Numbered from the stretch's first letter, positions 1-6,932 are shown. The stretch is DNA of 9,338 bases from Planctomycetota bacterium (GCA_015485455.1 WFTN01000460.1:1-9338), one strand, 5' to 3'. The notes: a model not told the origin generated them from the sequence alone. Translations and numbers: made by a program.

Positions 1-1
1 C

Positions 2-724
2 GTGGCCAAAGTGAAAGATCGTTTGCGATTTCAAGCTTTGGGCCAAGCCCTTTGGTCTTCCCACTTACCGAAGAAAAAAACTCTCTATGTCCGTTACTCT
101 CGGGCAGAGGATCTCCCTGGTCAAGTAAGCATTGCTTTAGCGACTCAGAAAATCTTAAGGCGTATGCAAGAGAACGATGTCGAGCGATTGGTGTTGGATA
201 TTCGCGTCTTAAATAGTGGCCATTGTGCACTGAACCGGACCCTTATTGAGGGGCTCGAGAAATCCGCCAAATTCAATCGCCCCGGTGGACTCTTTGTTTT
301 GATCGGAAGTGAAACCAAAGCTGCTGGGGTTCATTTAGCTTTTGCATTGGAAGCCAAGACTCAGGCCGTTTTTGTTGGGCAAGCGACGGGGCAAGGATCT
401 GACCATTACGCCGAGCCTGCGGTTTTTCGTCTTCCTGACAGTGGCCTGCAAGTTTGTTTGCCGCAGACACATTGGTCGCTGACTTCACCTGCCCAAAGGC
501 GAGACGCCTTGTATCCAGATGTTTTGGTCAAGAATACTTTTGCAAGTTTTGTTGCCGGGAATGATCCTTGTCTTGTTGCCGTTAGTGCTTTTGAGATAAA
601 CAAGAAACCGGACATTGCCGCAGCGATCAAGAGCCGCCAACGATCAAAGCGTCCAATTCAATACCTGGGTCATCTGAGGCGTCCATCCCAAGAGATGTTA
701 GAGATGCGCAACGGTCGCTTTTGA
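2..724 (+). CDS. Peptidase S41-like protein, C-terminal part, probably inactive
   Basis: This looks like the C-terminal catalytic region of a tail-specific protease (S41)-like protein. The visible 240 residues begin at a GTG on the window edge. S41-like proteins of this type are longer, so the N-terminus probably lies outside the window. Recognisable elements are a beta strand with LVLDIR (63-68), where the family has a D-L-R-x-N-x-G-G motif, the FVLIG strand (98-102), FVGQATG (124-130), LPDSGLQV (144-151) and LYPDVLV (170-176). From memory, relatives carry the nucleophile in a TFSS-type segment after the VLIG strand; here it reads ETKAAG, with Ala at the serine position. The segment that normally supplies the lysine (GGKPNHYG-like) reads GQGSDHYA. 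Both catalytic residues therefore appear lost. No signal peptide is visible because the start is missing. The gene converges on mmuM with a 37-nt gap. Family assignment is moderate, and no substrate can be named. Confidence 0.6.
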   Translation: MAKVKDRLRFQALGQALWSSHLPKKKTLYVRYSRAEDLPGQVSIALATQKILRRMQENDVERLVLDIRVLNSGHCALNRTLIEGLEKSAKFNRPGGLFVLIGSETKAAGVHLAFALEAKTQAVFVGQATGQGSDHYAEPAVFRLPDSGLQVCLPQTHWSLTSPAQRRDALYPDVLVKNTFASFVAGNDPCLVAVSAFEINKKPDIAAAIKSRQRSKRPIQYLGHLRRPSQEMLEMRNGRF

Positions 725-761
725 ACCGGCGAAAGGAATTGTTGTCGCGGTGCAAAGACCC

Positions 762-1697
762 TCAAGGTAATCTTCTGAATTTCTCGATGATCTTTGCCAA
801 CTCGGCAATCGTCTTGGGTGATGTGCGACAGCAACCTCCAATCCCAGCCACCCCTAATTTCAGCCATTTTTCGGCCTCGATTAAGAGGTCACTGGCCTCA
901 TTTGAGGCAGTCCATTTTCCTCTGTTGTAAACTTCGCCACTGTTGGGATAAACGAAAATGGGTTTCTTGCTTTTGCCAAGGGCCAGTTTGAGAGCCTGAG
1001 TTGCCAAAGGTGGCGCCAGGCAATTGACGCCGATGGCAACCAAGTTGTCGTAGGCTTCAAGTTGGAGAATTAAGTCGTGAAATCTGTCGCCATTGGCTAA
1101 GCACTCAGGGTCTCGAAGTTGGAAACTGAGCCAGAACTCCCATGCGGGAAAATCTCTCATGCGCTGGGCGATGGCTAATGCTTCATCCCCTCGGGGGATG
1201 GTCTCAAAAGCGAAGACATCCGCTTTCGTTGTTGACAAAACTCGCATCCGCTCATCGTGTAGATTCATGATTTGATCGATACCATGGGCACCGTAGTTGC
1301 CGGTGTATTCTGATCCGTCTCCTAAGGTGGCTCCGAACGGTCCCAGGGAGGCAGCGACGAAGAATTGCTCTTCACGTCCAGGGTGCAGCTGTTTGATACT
1401 CTGTTTGGCGATTGCGATGGACTTCCTGAGCAAGTCGTCGGCCGCACTCTTGGAAAAACCCATGGCTGCCAGGGTGTCATGGGAGAATTGGTAGCTGGAC
1501 GAGCTGATGACTTGAGACCCGGACCTTAGGAATTGTTCGTGGGCCCAGCGAATCTCTTCTGGTGCTTCGATGAGGAGCTTGGCTGACCAAAGATGGGAGT
1601 CCAATTGAGCGCCGTGGGATTCTAAAGTTGTGGCCAAACCTCCATCCAAGAGAATCGGTCCATTTTCTTCTATGAATTGGCCCAAGGGGAGAGGCAT
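762..1697 (-). CDS. mmuM: Homocysteine S-methyltransferase
   Basis: This cytoplasmic zinc enzyme of the MmuM/Pcl-domain family transfers a methyl group from a donor such as S-methylmethionine to homocysteine, giving methionine. The 311-residue product has the usual length for single-domain members. Visible hallmarks are LLDGGLATTLE (16-26), the LWSAK segment (36-40), SSYQ (67-70), the first zinc cysteine in GVNC (C226), YPNSGEVYN (250-258) and the zinc pair in GGCCRTSP (C289, C290). All three zinc ligands are present. The ATG at 1697 was chosen because it puts the LLDGG strand at the family's normal distance from the N-terminus; the reading frame stays open 62 codons further upstream but that part overlaps the SGNH gene and has no family resemblance. 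The upstream gene's TAG ends one base before this ATG, and no Shine-Dalgarno sequence precedes it, so reinitiation after the upstream gene is likely. The family call is firm; the methyl donor is not known. Confidence 0.93.
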   Translation of the reverse strand: MPLPLGQFIEENGPILLDGGLATTLESHGAQLDSHLWSAKLLIEAPEEIRWAHEQFLRSGSQVISSSSYQFSHDTLAAMGFSKSAADDLLRKSIAIAKQSIKQLHPGREEQFFVAASLGPFGATLGDGSEYTGNYGAHGIDQIMNLHDERMRVLSTTKADVFAFETIPRGDEALAIAQRMRDFPAWEFWLSFQLRDPECLANGDRFHDLILQLEAYDNLVAIGVNCLAPPLATQALKLALGKSKKPIFVYPNSGEVYNRGKWTASNEASDLLIEAEKWLKLGVAGIGGCCRTSPKTIAELAKIIEKFRRLP

Positions 1698-1698
1698 G

Positions 1699-4600
1699 CT
1701 ATTGCAACCAGGAAGGGCGCGTGCTGTTTTCTTGCTGCAAGAGGGCCCGGTACTCTCTGGCTGCTTCTTTGACATGCTCTGGGGCAATGGTGTAGGTGGC
1801 GATGATCTGTTTGCTTCCCCGAACACCCAAACCGTACTCGTTGTACTGATTAAAACGAACGACGCTGAGCCAGACTTTGTCATTCACTTTCAGCGCTCCC
1901 ATGGCCCTGAGACCAAAAAGGGCCAAGGCTTGCCGCCAAGGATCTTGGGAGACCTGTACTGATCTGACATCCACGATGAGGTGGAGACCGTGATCGCGGC
2001 GTAAAGACGTGGACGCCATGGAAACGCCGTGTTCCTGGGCCTGGCTTTGGGTGAGTTTGCTGCCATCGACAATCTGTGCTCCAGAGTGGCGCTCGAAACG
2101 ACCGTCAGCACGTTCTTTCTTCATCTTTTCGTTTTGCTCGAAGAGAAAAGTCTGAGATCGCACTAAGGGAGCAATTTCGGAGACGAGGGCTTGGCCGATG
2201 GCTCGAATGAGGTGAGATCGAAGGTGTCGGTCTCCGAGGAAGTTGTAGGGGTACAGGCGGGGGAGCTGGTCGCCCATGAGATCTTCTATCTTGATCAAAG
2301 GTATCTTCAGTTCTGACAAGACTTTCCGTGCGACTCTCATATCTTCTTTTCGACCATAGATGGGGAGCTTCTCTCCATCAGCTGTGATTCTGTCGATGGC
2401 GGTGATGTCTAAGAACAATGGCGCAATCAACTTCGCTTGGCAGTAAGCCGTGATCTCAGTGAGGGCGTCGCGGATTGTCTGGGTTCTTGATCTACTTGTT
2501 ACCTTGACAGAGCCGATGCGTATCTTGGGCAATCGTCCAGCCCAACGATCAATGATGGGCCGCTGGGCTTCGTCCCGCATAATGGCGGGCCATCGTTCAA
2601 CGATGGTCTCGATGTCCTTCTCTGTGGATTCAGGGGAGCCCAAGGACGCTAAGTCCAAAACGATGACAGCAATGTTTAAGTCTTGAGGGTCTAAGTCCAA
2701 GAGTGTTGCATAAATGGATATGAGGTCGCCATTGGCCATGGACATGTTGACACCTTCAACATGAAAAGGGCCGTCTGCGTTCTGGCGTTGGTAGGCATTT
2801 TCGAATGACCGGGCGAAGGACATGGACGATGCGAGGCCCTGGGGACGAATGACGTCACCGGGCCAGACAGCCCCAGAAATGGAGCTACCAAAAAAACCTA
2901 CTCTTATGGTCGATCCAACCCGATGGCGCATGGTATGACCCATGGCAGTCAACGATTGCGATTCTGGGTCTGGTGGTGTGCCATAAATCCAATTGAAACG
3001 CATGACCCGTGTTGAATCCAGTTGCCTCCAACCCTGCCAGTGGCTGAATATCTGTCCCGTTTCTTGGTTGATGCAAACGATGTCACCGGGTTTGATGGGC
3101 CGCTTGGTGTTTTCATCAAGGACGATTCCGGTTTCAGCGGGCCATAACAGTGCATAAGCTACCCGAGCTGCGGCGTTCATATTCCACAGAGATGAGAAAC
3201 TCTCCTCTTGGATCATGGGGCTCAAAGAGCCTTTTGACTTGGGGGCAAACCCCGGGGCTTCAATCAAGACGCGATTTTTCTGATTTAAAGCGAAAACCTG
3301 GCGGGCCCCGGAGATGGGGATCTGGTCTTCTTTGGGACTGATTTGCACCAATCCCTTTGACTGGAAGATTTTTCGCCACGCCAATGCAGCATCCTTGTCT
3401 TCGTTACCAAAGTAGTTTTTGATCTTGCTGATATCACCGGTCAGAAAGTCCTTCAGTTGAAAGGAACACAAACCCGTAGCCCTTGGCCCTTGGGCAATGG
3501 TGTTAATCAGGACAAAGATCTCATCGTCTTCATTGACAGAGAACGATCGGATAGTCTGATGATCGGGGACCTGGAAATGATCATTCCAAGTCATGGTATC
3601 AGTTTCTAAGCTCCAGACTCTCTTACTCGATGGGCCGAATATGATGATGCGGTTTTTCCTCATTGCTGTCACCAAACGATCTTCTCGCCAAGGAAACTTT
3701 TGGGGGATCTTGGTGACCTCTTGAGGTCCATTTAGGTTAAAGCGAAGAATCTCTCCGTTGGAGCAAAAAATGAGCGCAGATCCTGGTTTTTCCTGGACGA
3801 TGGCTGAGATCGTCTTGAACGGCTCGCTCTCGAAAGCAATGGTCTGCACGCTCGACATAGACAGATTGACCAAGCGTAGGTGAGGGCCATCGTCCCCAGG
3901 TTCACTCAGCAGAACGTGATTGGGCGTCAAGAAAGCCCCATGGTCAAAAGAGTGAATTGTGGCGTTGTGACCAAATCCGTCTTGGGCCTTGGAACCATCC
4001 GCTATGACGCCTGGGGTCGCTTGGGGATAGGGTTGGGACGAAGGAATGGCCAGGCTCGCCAGGATTCTTTGGGCCAGGATTTGGTTGCCTACGGGGGTGA
4101 GATGGCAATGGTCAAGAAAATCGCTGTTCTTGAATGTCTTGTCGTCGAAGTGTCTGGAAACGTGGAGGTGGGTGTTATTCCGGGGATCTCCTTGGGTGAG
4201 GATTTCTGTCTGTCGATGGAGAATCAACTGAGCCTTTGCGATCTGGATGGGATGCCGGCTCAGACCAAATTTTTCACCGTTAATGGGGGTCGTGAAGAAC
4301 AGGCTTCGGCGTTTGTTTTTCTCTAGTGCTTGGGCGATTCTGCGAAGGGCTCTGATTTGGCCTGATTCTTTGTGGCTGTTGGATTCCAAGAAATGCTGGG
4401 CGATTCGTAGCGAGCTGGAATCTGCTGCTGTTTTCCTTGGTCCTTCAAGGAAGCTTTCTTCTGGATGGCGAAGGGGGTCATTCATCTGGCGGCGAAGGGG
4501 TGTGAGCCCCAGGCGATGGCGAACCAAGGACAAGCGCTTCAAGTGCGTCACGATGTTGTCCTTCTTACGCTTGTTGTCTTGGAGTGTTTCAAGCCAAGGG

Positions 4601-5103
4601 CGGGCGAAGGAAGTTGGGGTGGTGGCATAGCTGGCGGAGAGATAGCGGGGCGACAACTCGATGACAATTTCGATTCTTTGATTGAGGTCAATGGCGTCCA
4701 GAGAACTGAGGATGACTTCCATGTCACTGGGCAACATGCCGTCCAATGACAGGTCGTAGAATGCCACAGACCCTGTAGCCAAAAGCCTGGCCCAGTAGGC
4801 AGGTGTTTCCCTGCTTGGAAGCCCGTGTTCTCTGAGAACATGCCCTCTCATGACAGAGTCGCCCAAGAACAGGACAACACGATCCGACGCGTCTTGAGAA
4901 GCCTTGTTGAGTGTGTCCAAAACATCGTATTGGCCAGTGGGGTCATCGTGCTGGAAGGGCTTGGACTGAGTTTGGGTTCGGTTGAGGAAAAAGAGCAAAA
5001 ATGCCCCGACACTGACCAATAGCAAGGTACTTTTCCATGGGGAAACCTCTCGAAGGAGCCCTTCGAACTCTCTATCGTCGTCGTGCTGGCAATCTTGTTT
5101 CAT
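1699..5103 (-). CDS. Membrane-anchored tandem SGNH-hydrolase/propeller protein, probable O-acetyltransferase partner
   Basis: A 1134-residue protein counted from the ATG at 5103. A TTG at 5118 would add five residues and overlap the MBOAT stop; neither start has a good ribosome binding site. A short N-terminal tail precedes one hydrophobic segment (about 26-40), suggesting a type II anchor with the rest in the periplasm. Domain 1 (about 70-352) is SGNH-like: FLGDSVMRG with nucleophile S83, a block II-like LSLDG around 118-122, and D331-x-x-H334 followed by LTPVGN. A region of about 370-685 has repeated hydrophobic beta-strand patterns (for example ALIFCSNGEILRF, RIIIFGPSSKRVW, EIFVLIN), consistent with a beta-propeller. 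Domain 2 (about 733-975) is a second SGNH-like fold: GFFGSSISG with S741 at the nucleophile position, GVNMSMANGD as block II and GDRH (D958, H960). The last 155 residues are unassigned. Known MBOAT partners (AlgJ, AlgX, PatB, DltD) are SGNH or SGNH-like proteins, so a role in surface-polymer O-acetylation is inferred. Confidence 0.83.
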   Translation of the reverse strand: MKQDCQHDDDREFEGLLREVSPWKSTLLLVSVGAFLLFFLNRTQTQSKPFQHDDPTGQYDVLDTLNKASQDASDRVVLFLGDSVMRGHVLREHGLPSRETPAYWARLLATGSVAFYDLSLDGMLPSDMEVILSSLDAIDLNQRIEIVIELSPRYLSASYATTPTSFARPWLETLQDNKRKKDNIVTHLKRLSLVRHRLGLTPLRRQMNDPLRHPEESFLEGPRKTAADSSSLRIAQHFLESNSHKESGQIRALRRIAQALEKNKRRSLFFTTPINGEKFGLSRHPIQIAKAQLILHRQTEILTQGDPRNNTHLHVSRHFDDKTFKNSDFLDHCHLTPVGNQILAQRILASLAIPSSQPYPQATPGVIADGSKAQDGFGHNATIHSFDHGAFLTPNHVLLSEPGDDGPHLRLVNLSMSSVQTIAFESEPFKTISAIVQEKPGSALIFCSNGEILRFNLNGPQEVTKIPQKFPWREDRLVTAMRKNRIIIFGPSSKRVWSLETDTMTWNDHFQVPDHQTIRSFSVNEDDEIFVLINTIAQGPRATGLCSFQLKDFLTGDISKIKNYFGNEDKDAALAWRKIFQSKGLVQISPKEDQIPISGARQVFALNQKNRVLIEAPGFAPKSKGSLSPMIQEESFSSLWNMNAAARVAYALLWPAETGIVLDENTKRPIKPGDIVCINQETGQIFSHWQGWRQLDSTRVMRFNWIYGTPPDPESQSLTAMGHTMRHRVGSTIRVGFFGSSISGAVWPGDVIRPQGLASSMSFARSFENAYQRQNADGPFHVEGVNMSMANGDLISIYATLLDLDPQDLNIAVIVLDLASLGSPESTEKDIETIVERWPAIMRDEAQRPIIDRWAGRLPKIRIGSVKVTSRSRTQTIRDALTEITAYCQAKLIAPLFLDITAIDRITADGEKLPIYGRKEDMRVARKVLSELKIPLIKIEDLMGDQLPRLYPYNFLGDRHLRSHLIRAIGQALVSEIAPLVRSQTFLFEQNEKMKKERADGRFERHSGAQIVDGSKLTQSQAQEHGVSMASTSLRRDHGLHLIVDVRSVQVSQDPWRQALALFGLRAMGALKVNDKVWLSVVRFNQYNEYGLGVRGSKQIIATYTIAPEHVKEAAREYRALLQQENSTRPSWLQ

Positions 5104-5114
5104 CTGGGCAGTGC

Positions 5115-6539
5115 TCAAAATTGAAAATAGATGAATGGAGAGGAAACTTCTGGCGCCAAAATAGCAGTCAGCAAGATGGCCGTGGCGATGATGGTGGCAT
5201 AGCCCAATGGAGTTGACGATAGGCGATGAAAGGCTCGCTCCTTTTCTTCCCAGAACATAAGGCCAAAGGTGATGACTAAGAGCATAAGTGTCAAGCCTGC
5301 CCCCGATTGATTGGTCGGTAAGCCAGAAGATATCCAGGTCGAAATCTGCTCCATAATAAAGATGGCATCATGCAAGCTCGTGGCGCGAAAAAGGATCCAA
5401 CCAAGACAAACAAAATGGAACATGAAGAAGACTTTGAGGCCAGTTGCCAGCCAAGGACTTATGAATTTCGAAAGAGGAGTAAAGAGGGGGGCCAGGATGC
5501 GGTAGGCGACTAAAAGGCAGCCATGAAAAAGCCCCCAGACCACGTACGTCCAGGCCGCGCCATGCCACAAACCGGCCAATCCCATGGCCAAAAGTAGGTT
5601 TACCAGGGTTCGAGGGACGCCACCTTTGCTACCCCCCAAGGGAAAGTAAAGATAGTCTCGAATCCACTCTGATAAGGAAATGTGCCAGCGCCGCCAGAAG
5701 TCGGAGGGATTTTGAGCCAAGTAAGGCAGCTTGAAATTGCGAACGAGCTGAATGCCAAAGAGAGAGGCAGCACCACGAGCCATATCTGAATAGGCCGAGA
5801 AGTCGAAGAAAATTTGGAAAGCAAATGCATAGGTAGCAATGAGCAAGTCCAAGCCGCCATGGGCGGATGGATTGCCATAGGAGACATCAACGATGCGGGC
5901 CAGATTGTCGGAGAGGGCTGCTTTTTTGAATAGGCCCCAGGCAAGGAGTAAGAGACCCGCGTGAAAGTGTTCATTGCGAAACTGGTAGTCTCTTACCCGT
6001 TTGATCTGGGGCATCAAATGGCCGGCCCTTTCAATGGGGCCTGCAATGAGCTGGGGAAAGAAACAGACATAGAGCATGAAGTCGACGAAACTGGATTCCG
6101 GGTGGATGCGCTTGCGGTAAACATCAACGGAATAGCTCATAGTTTGAAAAGTGTAAAAAGAAATGCCGATGGGCAAAATGATAGGCCAGCGCTCAGAGAA
6201 TGCGTTGATGTCCGGAAGGGCTAAGTGAAGACTCTCGCGAATGAAGTTAGCGTACTTGAAGATGACCAAGACACTTAAGTTGCTGACTAAGCTCATGACT
6301 AGCCAATGCTTCTTGGCCCGATGGTTGTGAGCGGTCTGAATCTTCTTTGCCACCAAGTAGTCCAAGACAGCGGAGTAGAGCACCAGGATGAGGAAGGGTG
6401 CGTTCCAAGAGCCGTAGAAAACTAAGCTGGCCCCCAAGAGTACAGCAACGCGCATCTTCTTGGGCCCCAGGTAAAAGGCTAAGAAGGTCAAGGACAACAG
6501 AACTAAGTAAGAAATCGAATCGAACTGCAAGAACGTCAC
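5115..6539 (-). CDS. AlgI-type MBOAT family O-acyltransferase
   Basis: This 474-residue integral membrane protein belongs to the membrane-bound O-acyltransferase family of AlgI, PatA and DltB. Such proteins pass acyl groups, usually acetyl, from the cytoplasm to a partner that modifies extracellular glycans. It is hydrophobic throughout, with roughly ten or more membrane segments. Family signatures are PIGISFYTFQTMSYSVDVYR (123-142), FFPQLIAGPIER (160-171), FFDFSAYSDMARG (244-256), FWRRWHISLSEWIRDYLYFP (281-300) with the conserved H286, and GLAGLWHGAAWTYVVWGLFHG (320-340) with H326 matching the invariant catalytic histidine. The C-terminus PFIYFQF is typical. The GTG start at 6539 gives a normal family N-terminus and has an AGG eight bases upstream. 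The TGA stop overlaps the alternative TTG start of the SGNH gene, or lies 11 nt before its ATG, so the two are probably coupled. Acyl group and target glycan cannot be read from sequence. Confidence 0.96.
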   Translation of the reverse strand: MTFLQFDSISYLVLLSLTFLAFYLGPKKMRVAVLLGASLVFYGSWNAPFLILVLYSAVLDYLVAKKIQTAHNHRAKKHWLVMSLVSNLSVLVIFKYANFIRESLHLALPDINAFSERWPIILPIGISFYTFQTMSYSVDVYRKRIHPESSFVDFMLYVCFFPQLIAGPIERAGHLMPQIKRVRDYQFRNEHFHAGLLLLAWGLFKKAALSDNLARIVDVSYGNPSAHGGLDLLIATYAFAFQIFFDFSAYSDMARGAASLFGIQLVRNFKLPYLAQNPSDFWRRWHISLSEWIRDYLYFPLGGSKGGVPRTLVNLLLAMGLAGLWHGAAWTYVVWGLFHGCLLVAYRILAPLFTPLSKFISPWLATGLKVFFMFHFVCLGWILFRATSLHDAIFIMEQISTWISSGLPTNQSGAGLTLMLLVITFGLMFWEEKERAFHRLSSTPLGYATIIATAILLTAILAPEVSSPFIYFQF

Positions 6540-6553
6540 TCCATGTACCTAAG

Positions 6554-6570
6554 TCGCTTCATGCAAGCGA
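6554..6570. repeat. Inverted repeat upstream of MBOAT start
   Basis: TCGCTT-CATGC-AAGCGA is a perfect 6-bp inverted repeat with a 5-nt spacer. It ends 14 nt upstream of the MBOAT GTG start. It could be an operator for a dimeric regulator or a small hairpin in the 5' untranslated region of the minus-strand operon. The repeat is seen directly; any function is inference and chance occurrence is possible. Confidence 0.3.
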
Positions 6571-6590
6571 TTGTGGCTGGCGCGCTTACC

Positions 6591-6776
6591 TTAAGCCATA
6601 TAGCCCGTAATTTCTTCTTCGTTTTCTTCTTCTTCGCTCATGTACAGAGTTTGGAGAGCCTTTGAGGCCAGAGAAGAAAGCGTGAGCGACGATCGACGGA
6701 CAGATCGGACTTGACTGGAAAAGGGAGGGCGCGAGGTTGTGGATAAGGCGGGCGGTGGCATCGTTGCCAATGGCAT
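6591..6776 (-). CDS. Possible small protein of 61 residues, unrecognised
   Basis: A minus-strand ORF whose ATG at 6776 is preceded by GAGG with a 7-nt spacer, a plausible ribosome binding site. It ends with TAA at 6591, 51 nt upstream of the MBOAT start and in the same orientation. The N-terminal half is rich in Pro, Ser and Arg (VRSVRRSS). The C-terminus is strikingly acidic (MSEEEENEEEITGYMA). An internal ATG at 6638 would give only this 16-residue acidic peptide. No membrane segment or known family is visible. It could be a genuine leader or small operon gene, but the low-complexity composition and its place in a structured intergenic region make a chance ORF at least as likely. Confidence 0.22.
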   Translation of the reverse strand: MPLATMPPPALSTTSRPPFSSQVRSVRRSSLTLSSLASKALQTLYMSEEEENEEEITGYMA

Positions 6777-6801
6777 GGCTGGCCCTCGCTTTCTAAATCT
6801 G

Positions 6802-6855
6802 CCACTGGGGAAGTATTTCGGGACTTCCCCAATACTTCGGCATTCGCCCCGGTGG
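6802..6855 (+). promoter_or_regulatory. Mutually exclusive RNA hairpins, candidate leader element of the aminotransferase gene
   Basis: Two alternative folds share bases. Fold A is a perfect 8-bp stem, GGGGAAGT (6807-6814) with ACTTCCCC (6823-6830), closing an 8-nt loop. Fold B pairs CCACTGGGG (6802-6810) with CCCCGGTGG (6847-6855), which is 9 pairs including one G-U, and stacks directly on AAGTATT (6811-6817) with AATACTT (6831-6837). Folds A and B cannot coexist. The single wobble is a G-U in plus-strand RNA but would be an A-C mismatch in minus-strand RNA, mildly favouring a plus-strand transcript. The element ends 77 nt before the aminotransferase ATG. There is no U-tract after either fold, so it is not a simple intrinsic terminator. 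Function is inferred. Confidence 0.35.
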
Positions 6856-6921
6856 AATCAGCTCTTGGACGTATTCTCGGTTGCTGCTTTTCCTGAACCC
6901 TGGTAGTTTTCGTCCTGAAGC

Positions 6922-6928
6922 AAAGGAG
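6922..6928 (+). promoter_or_regulatory. Shine-Dalgarno sequence of the aminotransferase gene
   Basis: AAAGGAG lies four bases before the ATG at 6933. It is the strongest ribosome binding site in the window and fixes the start of the aminotransferase gene. Confidence 0.75.
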
Positions 6929-6932
6929 TTCT

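Larger units (their letters stand above)
6540..6932. other. Divergent intergenic region between MBOAT operon and aminotransferase
   Basis: About 390 bases separate the two divergent transcription units, so promoters for both should lie here, but I find no pair of boxes close enough to the -35/-10 consensus to name one. The region holds, from left to right, a 17-bp inverted repeat just upstream of the MBOAT start, a possible 61-codon minus-strand small ORF, a TGGCA/TGCCA stem at 6756-6769 with a third TGGCA copy at 6771-6775, and a set of overlapping inverted repeats at 6802-6855. The last two suggest structured RNA. No known RNA family (tmRNA, RNase P, SRP RNA, tRNA) is recognised. Confidence 0.6.

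Noticed and set aside
725..761. Possible terminator between the convergent S41-like gene and mmuM
   Set aside because: ACC-G-GCGA and TCGC-GGT can pair only with a bulge, the stem is short and there is no U-tract on either strand.
1698..1883. 62-codon upstream extension of the homocysteine methyltransferase reading frame
   Set aside because: It overlaps the end of the SGNH gene, shows no family resemblance and would put the conserved LLDGG strand far from its normal N-terminal position.
3880..4326. Plus-strand 148-residue ORF inside the SGNH gene
   Set aside because: It lies antisense to clear SGNH-domain coding sequence, has no recognisable domain and no convincing ribosome binding site.
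6756..6780. TGGCA...TTGC resembling a sigma-54 promoter
   Set aside because: The GG-to-GC distance is 7 bases rather than the required 10, and the element is better explained as a stem-loop.
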